Part shown: positions 15,501 to 22,577 of the stretch, in pieces
Numbering within the stretch: position 1 is the first letter of the stretch
Layout of the letters: every line of letters begins with the position of its first letter
Origin: CAURMH01 sp963525745
Lineage (GTDB): Bacteria; Pseudomonadota; Gammaproteobacteria; Enterobacterales; Pasteurellaceae
Assembly (NCBI GenBank): GCA_963525745.1
Contig: CAURMH010000012.1
Location: 1 to 32,127, forward strand
Length of the DNA: 32,127 bases
Reading direction: 5' to 3'
The notes under the pieces: generated by a model
Told to the model about the DNA's origin: nothing
Databases searched by the model: none
What the model saw: only the letters and a program-made list of their open reading frames with translations
Program-made: the position numbers and the translations under genes

Positions 15501-16838
15501 TTATTTATATCGTTTTTTGACCGCACTTTTATCCAATTCACGTAAGCGGCTAAGTTTTTCACCGATTTGAATTTCCATGCCGCGATTGGTCGGGAAGTAA
15601 TATTGAGTGTCTTTTAATTCTTCCGGGAAGTAATTTTCGCCTGCGGCATAGGCATTCGGTTCATCGTGGGCATAGCGATATTCTGCGCCATAACCTAATT
15701 CTTTCATTAAATTTGTCGGCGCATTGCGTAAATGGATAGGAACGTCAAAATCCGGAAAATCTTTCGCATATTGTTTTGCTGCGTTAAACGCGGTGTATAC
15801 GGCATTGCTTTTAGGGGCAACGGCCAGATAGATAATCGCCTGTGCAATTGCTCGTTCGCCTTCATAAGCCCCTACCCGTGTAAAACAATCCCATGCGGCA
15901 AGGGCGACTTGCATGGCGCGCGGATCGGCATTTCCGACATCTTCCGAAGCAATTGCCAAAAGGCGTCTTGCCACATACAGCGGATCACCGCCTGCACTGA
16001 TGATACGTGCATACCAATACAGCGCAGCGTCCGGCGCCGAGCCGCGCACGGATTTGTGTAATGCGGAAATCAGATCGTAAAATCGATCGCCTTGTTTATC
16101 AAAACGGGCTTGACGTTCGCCCAATACGGCCTTTAATAAAGTGCGGTCGATTTTTTTGCCGTTTTCGGTTTCTTCCGCCATATCGACCATCAGTTCCAAG
16201 CAGTTTAAGGCAAGGCGCGCGTCGCCGTTGACATATTCGGCAAGCTGCAATAATAAATTCGTCTCTAAATGTAACCGCACTTGACCCAGCCCATGTTCGG
16301 GATCGTTTATCGCTTGTTGTAAAACCCGTTCGATTTCGTCGGGCGTAAGCGACTTCAGAACATAAACCCGCGCGCGCGAAAGTAGGGCATTATTCAATTC
16401 AAAAGAAGGATTTTCCGTTGTCGCGCCGATAAAAATAATCGTGCCGTTTTCGATATGAGGCAAAAAGGCATCTTGTTGGCTTTTATTAAAGCGGTGGACT
16501 TCATCGACAAATAAAATTGTTCGCCGCCCCGTTAATTGACTTTTTTGTGCGTGATCAATCGCTTCACGAATCTCTTTTACGCCACCGGTAACGGCGGAAA
16601 TTCGTTCAACTTCAGCATTAATACGATGAGCGAGGATCTCGGCGAGCGTGGTTTTTCCCGTGCCGGGCGGCCCCCATAAAATCATGGAGTGGATATGTCC
16701 GGTTTCAATAGCTTTGCGCAACGGTTTCCCTACGCCAAGCAAATGAGACTGACCGATATAATGCGTCAAATCGGTCGGTCGCATACGTGCGGCGAGCGGG
16801 CGGAAATCTTCGGCAAAGTCTAAATTTAAATTAGGCAT
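15501..16838 (-). CDS. rarA: Replication-associated recombination protein A (AAA+ ATPase)
   Basis: RarA (MgsA) acts at stalled replication forks and is related to clamp-loader ATPases and eukaryotic WRNIP1. Taking the ATG at 16838 gives 445 residues, the family norm, and the usual N-terminus MPNLNLDFAEDFRPLAARMRP. Walker A GPPGTGKT is at 56-63, Walker B is FVDEVHRF, and sensor 1 is IGATTENPSFELN with LLSRARV following. The C-terminal tetramerisation region contains SAPDAALYWYARIISAGGDPLYVARRL. A longer reading from TTG at 16877 adds 13 residues overlapping hldE and has no family support. The start lies 10 bases after the hldE stop, so the two are likely cotranscribed. An uptake signal codes for residues near the C-terminus. 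Confidence 0.95.
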   Translation of the reverse strand: MPNLNLDFAEDFRPLAARMRPTDLTHYIGQSHLLGVGKPLRKAIETGHIHSMILWGPPGTGKTTLAEILAHRINAEVERISAVTGGVKEIREAIDHAQKSQLTGRRTILFVDEVHRFNKSQQDAFLPHIENGTIIFIGATTENPSFELNNALLSRARVYVLKSLTPDEIERVLQQAINDPEHGLGQVRLHLETNLLLQLAEYVNGDARLALNCLELMVDMAEETENGKKIDRTLLKAVLGERQARFDKQGDRFYDLISALHKSVRGSAPDAALYWYARIISAGGDPLYVARRLLAIASEDVGNADPRAMQVALAAWDCFTRVGAYEGERAIAQAIIYLAVAPKSNAVYTAFNAAKQYAKDFPDFDVPIHLRNAPTNLMKELGYGAEYRYAHDEPNAYAAGENYFPEELKDTQYYFPTNRGMEIQIGEKLSRLRELDKSAVKKRYK

Positions 16839-16848
16839 CGGTTTCGAT

Positions 16849-18279
16849 TTAGCTTTTTGAGGCTTTAATTTTTTCAATCACATTTGTCGTGGAGCAGCCG
16901 TTTTCGAAATTTAATACTTGTACATCGCCGCCGTTTGCCAGGACTTCTTTTGCGCCGGCAATTTCTTCCGGTTTATAATCTCCCCCTTTAACCAATAAAT
17001 CAGGCAGGATTTCGGCGATCAGCGCCTGTGGCGTATCTTCGTTAAAGGGTACCAGCCAGTCCACAGAGGACAAACCGGCCAGCACACTCATGCGCGCGTT
17101 CAAGTCGTTAATCGGTCGCGATTCGCCTTTTAGGCGTTTTACCGAGTTGTCGCTATTGACGGCCACAATGAGGCGATCGCCTAATTTACGCGCATTCTCT
17201 AAATAAGAAACATGCCCCGGATGGAGAATATCAAAACAACCGTTGGTCATGACGATTTTTTCACCACGCGCTTTAGCTTGAACCACAGCGGTTTTTAGTT
17301 GTGCTTTTGACACGATGCCGAATCCGGTTTCGGTTCGATTGTGCATTGCATTTTCCAGTTCCACCGTAGAGACGGTTGAAGTGCCTAATTTTCCAACCAC
17401 AATGCCGGCGGCAATGTTGGATAAATAACAAGCCTCTTCAAAGGAACGACCGTCAGCCAGCGCCGTTGCCAGTACGCTGATTACCGTATCGCCGGCGCCG
17501 GTGACATCAAATACTTCTTTGGCAACCGTGGGTAAGTGATAGGGGGCTTGACTTGGGCGTAATAATGTCATGCCTTTTTCGGAGCGGGTGACCAAAAGAG
17601 CGGTCAATTCAAGGTCAGAAATAAGTTTTAGCCCTTTTTCGATAATTTCCTCTTCCGAATGACATTTTCCTACAACGGCTTCAAATTCGGCCATATTGGG
17701 CGTCAGTAATGTCGCACCACGATAACGGACAAAATCGGTTCCTTTCGGATCAATTAGGGTCGGTACATTAGCTTTGCGTGCAATTTGAATCATTTGTTGC
17801 ACGCCGTTTAACGTGCCTTTGCCGTAATCGGACAGAATTAAAGCGCCGTAATTTTTGACCGCACTTTCCAAACGGGTTAATAGCTCGGCACAATTGACGG
17901 ATTTAAAATCTTCTTCAAAATCAAGGCGTAACAATTGTTGATGACGGGATAAAATGCGTAATTTGGTTATCGTCGGATGGGTTTCTAAGGCGACAAAATT
18001 GCAGTCGATTTGTTGATTGTTTAACAAATTCGTTAATGTTGCGCCGGTTTCGTCTTGGCCGATTAAACCTAATAATTGCACCGGCACATTTAATGCCGCG
18101 ATATTCATGGCGACGTTAGCGGCGCCGCCGGCACGTTCTTCGTTTTGGGTTACGCGAACGACAGGCACGGGCGCTTCCGGTGAAATTCGGTTTGTGGCGC
18201 CGAACCAATAACGATCCAGCATGACATCGCCTAAAACCAACACTTTTGCATGATTAAACGTTGTGGAACATTGTCCCAT
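16849..18279 (-). CDS. hldE: Bifunctional heptose 7-phosphate kinase / heptose 1-phosphate adenylyltransferase
   Basis: HldE makes ADP-heptose for the inner core of lipooligosaccharide, providing the kinase and adenylyltransferase steps in one chain. The N-terminal ribokinase-type domain (1 to about 315) shows VLGDVMLDRYWFGATNRISPEAPVPV, EERAGGAANVAMN and the catalytic VTGAGDTV. The C-terminal domain shows TNGCFDILHPGHVSYL (HPGH at 353-356) and VAVNSD. I place the start at the ATG at 18279 (476 residues; family about 477), since MGQCSTTFNHAKVLVLGDVMLDRYW lines up with H. influenzae; an upstream alternative at 18330 would run into the divergent lpxL promoter. rarA follows 10 bases downstream. 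lpxL, another lipid A gene, is divergent. Confidence 0.96.
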   Translation of the reverse strand: MGQCSTTFNHAKVLVLGDVMLDRYWFGATNRISPEAPVPVVRVTQNEERAGGAANVAMNIAALNVPVQLLGLIGQDETGATLTNLLNNQQIDCNFVALETHPTITKLRILSRHQQLLRLDFEEDFKSVNCAELLTRLESAVKNYGALILSDYGKGTLNGVQQMIQIARKANVPTLIDPKGTDFVRYRGATLLTPNMAEFEAVVGKCHSEEEIIEKGLKLISDLELTALLVTRSEKGMTLLRPSQAPYHLPTVAKEVFDVTGAGDTVISVLATALADGRSFEEACYLSNIAAGIVVGKLGTSTVSTVELENAMHNRTETGFGIVSKAQLKTAVVQAKARGEKIVMTNGCFDILHPGHVSYLENARKLGDRLIVAVNSDNSVKRLKGESRPINDLNARMSVLAGLSSVDWLVPFNEDTPQALIAEILPDLLVKGGDYKPEEIAGAKEVLANGGDVQVLNFENGCSTTNVIEKIKASKS

Positions 18280-18376
18280 TCTAAACTCACTTATTTTTAG
18301 CCTTGAAAAGATATTCGGCGATTTTACCATAATAAAAAATTACGTTAAACTACGGACAAATTTGAAGAGCGCGATT

Positions 18377-19312
18377 ATGAAAAATTCAAAATTACCAACC
18401 TTTAAAGCAGCCTTTCTTGCGCCGAAGTACTGGCTATTTTGGCTTGCCTTAGGTATTTGGCGGTTAATATTGTTGCTTCCTTATCCTTGCTTGCGTCGCA
18501 TTGGTGACGGCTTGGGGCGATTGTTTTCACACCTTAAAATAGGAAAGCGACGCGCCGCTATTGCACGCCGCAATCTTGAACTGTGTTTTCCCAAAATGCC
18601 GCCGGAGGAGCGCGAGGCGATTTTGCGTGAAAATCTTCGCTCGGTCGGGATGGCGATTATTGAAACGGGGATGGCATGGTTTTGGTCTGATGCCCGCATA
18701 AAAAAATGGTCAAAAATCGAAGGGCTTCATTATTTAAAAGAAAACCTGAAAGAGGGCATTATTTTTGTCGGCGTCCATTTTTTGACGCTGGAATTAGGCG
18801 CCCGTATCGTCGGTTTGCATCAGCCTGGCGTGGGGGTTTATCGCCCGAATGATAACCCGCTTATGGATTGGCTGCAGACGCGAGGGCGTTTACGTTCGAA
18901 TAAAGATATGCTTGATCGTAAAGATTTGCGGGGAATGATTAAAGCGTTGCGTCGCGGTGATATTATTTGGTATGCGCCGGATCATGATTACGGTCGTAAA
19001 AATACGGTGTTTGTACCGTTTTTTGCCGTCCGGGACGCCGCAACCACAACGGGCAGTTATTATTTGTTAAAATCCTCGCCGACAAGTAAAGTCATTCCTT
19101 TTGCCCCGCTAAGAAATGCGGATGGTTCCGGCTATACCGTGACAATTTCGCCACCGGTGGATTTTACGGCTTTCGATGACGCGAGGGAGATTGCCGCACA
19201 GATGAATCGGGTGGTAGAAAAAGAAATTCGCAAAGGGGTTGAACAATATATGTGGCTGCATCGTCGCTTTAAAACCCGTCCGTCGGAAAATTCCAACGAT
19301 TTGTATCGCTAG
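18377..19312 (+). CDS. lpxL: Lipid A biosynthesis lauroyl-type acyltransferase (HtrB)
   Basis: This 311-residue inner-membrane enzyme adds a secondary acyl chain to Kdo2-lipid IVA. It has an N-terminal membrane segment (about 18-37, YWLFWLALGIWRLILLLPYP) and the catalytic HX4E motif H134-FLTL-E139. YRPNDNPLMDWLQTRGRLRSNKDMLDRKDLRGMIKALRRGD and WYAPDHDYGRKNTVFVPFF complete the LPLAT family signature. The open frame extends back to 18263, but the ATG at 18377 has GAAGAG upstream and matches the H. influenzae HtrB N-terminus (MKNxKLPxF). The order hldE / htrB / parE is the one I recall for H. influenzae. The acyl chain used cannot be read from sequence; Haemophilus HtrB is known to add myristoyl. 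Confidence 0.95.
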   Translation: MKNSKLPTFKAAFLAPKYWLFWLALGIWRLILLLPYPCLRRIGDGLGRLFSHLKIGKRRAAIARRNLELCFPKMPPEEREAILRENLRSVGMAIIETGMAWFWSDARIKKWSKIEGLHYLKENLKEGIIFVGVHFLTLELGARIVGLHQPGVGVYRPNDNPLMDWLQTRGRLRSNKDMLDRKDLRGMIKALRRGDIIWYAPDHDYGRKNTVFVPFFAVRDAATTTGSYYLLKSSPTSKVIPFAPLRNADGSGYTVTISPPVDFTAFDDAREIAAQMNRVVEKEIRKGVEQYMWLHRRFKTRPSENSNDLYR

Positions 19313-19340
19313 GCGATTTACGTCGTAAAATACGTAAACT

Positions 19341-19371
19341 AAAAGTGCGGTTAATTTTCACCGCACTTTTT
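19341..19371 (+). terminator. Terminator made of two inverted uptake signals, lpxL to parE
   Basis: AAAAGTGCGGT (19341-19351) pairs perfectly with ACCGCACTTTT (19360-19370) across an 8-base loop, then T. The arms are two exact uptake signals in opposite orientation, 29 bases after the lpxL stop. The closing Ts belong to the signal's own flank. Confidence 0.82.
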
Positions 19372-19413
19372 GATAGAATCCCTTCAATTTTTCATTCATT
19401 ATTTAGATAAACA

Positions 19414-21312
19414 ATGACAACGAATTATTCTGCACAAGAAATTACCGTCTTAAAAGATCTCGAACCGGTGCAAATTCGCCCGGGGATGTATACCGATACC
19501 ACCCGCCCGAATCATTTGGCGCAGGAAGTTATTGACAACAGCGTGGACGAAGCATTGGCGGGCTTCGCAAATAAAATAGACGTCGTTTTGTATCCGGATC
19601 AATCTATCGAAGTCACCGATAATGGCCGCGGAATGCCTGTGGATATTCACCCGACGGAAGGCGTATCCGGCGTAGAAGTGATTCTGACCAAACTTCATGC
19701 GGGCGGTAAATTTTCCAATAAAAATTATGAATTTGCCGGCGGATTACACGGCGTGGGCATTTCCGTCGTTAATGCGCTTTCTTCACGCGTCGATATTCAG
19801 GTTAAACGTAATGGACAGATTTATAAAATCGCCTTTGAAAACGGTGTAAAAGTTGAAGAGTTAGAGGTTATCGGCTCCTGTGGGCGACGTGCCACCGGTA
19901 CGACCGTACATTTTAAACCGAATCCAAAATATTTCGACAGCGAAAAGTTTTCTGTTTCTCGCCTGCGTCATTTATTACGCGCCAAAGCCGTGTTATGTTC
20001 CGGTTTGAATATTACATTTATTGATAAAATCAACGGTACGGAAGATCAATGGTGTTATCAGGACGGATTGGCCGATTATCTAAGTGAAGCCGTTAATGGC
20101 TTGGAAACCCTGCCGGCAAAGCCTTTTGTCGGTGAGTTTAAAGGCGAAAACGAAGCCGTCAGTTGGGCATTATTATGGTTGCCGGAAGGGGGCGAACTTA
20201 TCGGCGAAAGCTATGTGAATTTGATTCCGACTATCCAGGGTGGTACGCACGTTAACGGTTTACGTCAAGGCCTGCTGGATGCTGTCAGAGAATTCTGCGA
20301 ATTTCGTAACCTATTACCGCGCGGTGTAAAATTGACCGCCGATGATATTTGGGAGCGCTGCGCTTATATCCTTTCCCTAAAAATGCAGGATGCCCAATTT
20401 GCCGGGCAGACGAAAGAGCGTTTATCCTCGCGTCAAAGTGCGGTCTTTGTGGCGGGCGTTTTGAAAGATGCCTTTAGCTTGTGGCTTAATCAAAACGTGC
20501 AAGATGCCGAGAAATTGGCCGAAATGGCGATTAACTCCGCGCAAAATCGTCTCCGTGCCGCCAAAAAAGTTGTGCGTAAAAAGCTTGTGAGCGGTCCTGC
20601 GTTACCCGGTAAACTTGCCGATTGTACTCAGCAGGATTTAGCCAAAACTGAGTTATTTCTTGTGGAAGGCGATTCTGCCGGCGGTTCGGCCAAGCAGGCG
20701 CGAGATCGCGAATATCAAGCGATCATGCCGTTGCGCGGAAAAATTTTAAATACTTGGGAAGTGTCTTCCGATCAGGTGCTGGCTTCCGAAGAGGTGCATA
20801 ATATCGCGATTGCGTTAGGGATTGATCCAGATAGCAATGATTTATCTCAGTTACGGTACGGTAAGGTGTGTATTTTAGCCGATGCGGATTCTGACGGCTT
20901 GCATATTGCTACCTTACTGTGCGCATTATTTTTGCGCCATTTTCCTCATTTAGTTCAAAACGGTCACGTTTATGTGGCAATGCCGCCGTTATATCGAATC
21001 GATTTGGGAAAAGAGGTTTTTTATGCTTTGGACGAAAGCGAGAAAGAGGTGATTTTAGAGCGACTCGGTCACAAAAGGGGCAAACCGAATGTTCAGCGTT
21101 TTAAAGGCCTGGGCGAAATGAACCCCGCGCAGCTGCGCGAAACCACCATGGATCCGAATACCCGCCGCTTAGTACAATTAACGTATGCAACGGATAAAAG
21201 CCAAACCAACGAAACCTTAGAATTAATGGATATGTTATTGGCTAAAAAACGGGCGGAAGATCGTAAAACCTGGTTGCAAACGAAAGGTGATCAGGTTGAC
21301 TTGTCATTGTAA
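19414..21312 (+). CDS. parE: DNA topoisomerase IV subunit B
   Basis: ParE is the ATPase subunit of topoisomerase IV, which unlinks daughter chromosomes. The 632-residue protein begins with a GHKL ATPase domain: QEVIDNSVDEALAG (Mg/ATP), TDNGRGMPVD (about 68-77) and GGLHGVGISVVNALS (about 108-122). A transducer region follows, then a TOPRIM domain with VEGDSAGGSAKQARDR and the metal ligands of DADSDG (about 493-498). PLRGKILNTWEV and QRFKGLGEMNP are intact. The residues of the quinolone-determining region look like those of E. coli. Length matches the family (about 630). The ribosome site is weak (TAGATAAAC). Downstream, the nitrite reductase gene starts 13 bases after the stop. Confidence 0.98.
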   Translation: MTTNYSAQEITVLKDLEPVQIRPGMYTDTTRPNHLAQEVIDNSVDEALAGFANKIDVVLYPDQSIEVTDNGRGMPVDIHPTEGVSGVEVILTKLHAGGKFSNKNYEFAGGLHGVGISVVNALSSRVDIQVKRNGQIYKIAFENGVKVEELEVIGSCGRRATGTTVHFKPNPKYFDSEKFSVSRLRHLLRAKAVLCSGLNITFIDKINGTEDQWCYQDGLADYLSEAVNGLETLPAKPFVGEFKGENEAVSWALLWLPEGGELIGESYVNLIPTIQGGTHVNGLRQGLLDAVREFCEFRNLLPRGVKLTADDIWERCAYILSLKMQDAQFAGQTKERLSSRQSAVFVAGVLKDAFSLWLNQNVQDAEKLAEMAINSAQNRLRAAKKVVRKKLVSGPALPGKLADCTQQDLAKTELFLVEGDSAGGSAKQARDREYQAIMPLRGKILNTWEVSSDQVLASEEVHNIAIALGIDPDSNDLSQLRYGKVCILADADSDGLHIATLLCALFLRHFPHLVQNGHVYVAMPPLYRIDLGKEVFYALDESEKEVILERLGHKRGKPNVQRFKGLGEMNPAQLRETTMDPNTRRLVQLTYATDKSQTNETLELMDMLLAKKRAEDRKTWLQTKGDQVDLSL

Positions 21313-21325
21313 ATTGGAGCGAAGT

Positions 21326-22510
21326 ATGAATGAACAGCGCAGAAATTTTTTGAAAGCGGGTGCGTTTGGGATGACGACATTGACGTTAACGGGGTTGAAT
21401 TTGATTCCATCTGTTCAAGCGGTAGACAACCGGGACAATGCGACAAAAATGGCTTCCGTCGAATTGCCTGAGATTGAGGCTGAGTTGGTTGCGGCGCCGA
21501 ATGTGCCTCAACCGATTAAGCGTCGTTATGCGGCAAAAATCATTGTAAAATTGACCGCATTTGAGCAAATTATGGCGTTAATGCCAGGAGTCCAATTCAA
21601 ATTTTGGACCTTTAACGGACAAGTGCCTGCACCTCTGATTCGAGTGCGTGAAGGCGATATGGTTGAAGTACAGCTTTCTAATTCCGCTTCTTCAATGATG
21701 ACGCATAGTATGGATTTTCATGCGGCTTCGGCGCCGATGGGGGGCGCTTTGGCAAGTGAAGCGGCGCCGAAGCGGACAAGTGTTTTTCAATTTAAAGCCA
21801 CGCGTCCGGGGATTTATTTGTACCATTGCGGCAGCCAGCCTGTCGCTGTCCATTTAGCTAAAGGAATGTACGGTTTGGTTTTGGTGGAGCCTGCGGAAGG
21901 TTTGCCTCCGGTGGAGCGAGAATATTACCTTATGCAAAGCGAATTTTATACGAAAGGGAGATTCGGCGAACCCGGCTTACAACCTTTCAGTATGGAGAAA
22001 GCCTTGGATGAGCGTCCCGACTATATTTTGTTTAATGGGCGGGTTGGTGCGCTGCAAGGAGAAAATGCGCTGACGGCTAAAACCGGTGAAACAATACGCC
22101 TATTTTTAGGTAATGCGGGGCCGAATTTAAGCGCTTCGTTTCACATTATCGGCTCAATTTTCGATAAAGTATATGTGGAAGGCGGTTCGTTGATTAATCA
22201 TCATGTGCAAACCACCTTAGTTCCGCCAGGCGGCGCAACGATCGTTGAAACGAAAATTGATGTGCCGGGAAAATATGTTTTCATGGATCATGCGATATTT
22301 CGTGCATCTAATAAAGGGACGATGGGAGAGATTCGCGTGGTTGGATCGGATAATCCGTCGATCTATTCCGGACCTTTGCGTAATGAACCCTTTAAGGAAG
22401 CCAATCCTCAAAAGCCGGTGCCTGTACCTTATGAAATCGATGTGCATAAAAAGATGAATATGCAAACTCCTCATACAATGGACGGATATTCGAGCGCGAC
22501 AACAAAGTGA
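21326..22510 (+). CDS. nirK: Copper-containing nitrite reductase, AniA class, Tat-exported
   Basis: This 394-residue periplasmic enzyme is predicted to reduce nitrite to nitric oxide. A twin-arginine signal (R5-R6-NFLK, hydrophobic to about 28, cleavage likely after A32) precedes two cupredoxin domains. All copper ligands are present: type 1 H127, C168, H176, M181; type 2 H132, H167, H322. The catalytic pair D130 and H273 is present too. The spacing C-x7-H-x4-M and stretches such as YHCGSQPVAVHLAKGMYGLV and SFHIIGSIFDKVYVEGG match Neisseria AniA. The frame opens at 21287, but the ATG at 21326 follows GGAG (21316-21319) and gives the Tat signal. It sits 13 bases after parE and 67 before parC. 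The Tat signal and context could prompt a SufI/FtsP label; the full ligand set argues against it. The tail (374-385) is rich in His and Met. Confidence 0.92.
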   Translation: MNEQRRNFLKAGAFGMTTLTLTGLNLIPSVQAVDNRDNATKMASVELPEIEAELVAAPNVPQPIKRRYAAKIIVKLTAFEQIMALMPGVQFKFWTFNGQVPAPLIRVREGDMVEVQLSNSASSMMTHSMDFHAASAPMGGALASEAAPKRTSVFQFKATRPGIYLYHCGSQPVAVHLAKGMYGLVLVEPAEGLPPVEREYYLMQSEFYTKGRFGEPGLQPFSMEKALDERPDYILFNGRVGALQGENALTAKTGETIRLFLGNAGPNLSASFHIIGSIFDKVYVEGGSLINHHVQTTLVPPGGATIVETKIDVPGKYVFMDHAIFRASNKGTMGEIRVVGSDNPSIYSGPLRNEPFKEANPQKPVPVPYEIDVHKKMNMQTPHTMDGYSSATTK

Positions 22511-22577
22511 GTTGTCACGAAAAGTGCGGTCAGATTTCGATGGATTTTAATCAAACGTTGAACGAGTAATAAAATTA

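Noticed and set aside
16839..16877. 13-residue N-terminal extension of rarA from a TTG
   Set aside because: It overlaps the end of hldE, is only a basic stretch, and the ATG at 16838 gives the usual family N-terminus.
21326..22510. Reading the parE-parC intervening gene as SufI/FtsP
   Set aside because: E. coli has sufI near parC and both proteins have Tat signals and cupredoxin folds, but SufI lacks the copper ligands. This protein has all of them with AniA-type spacing.
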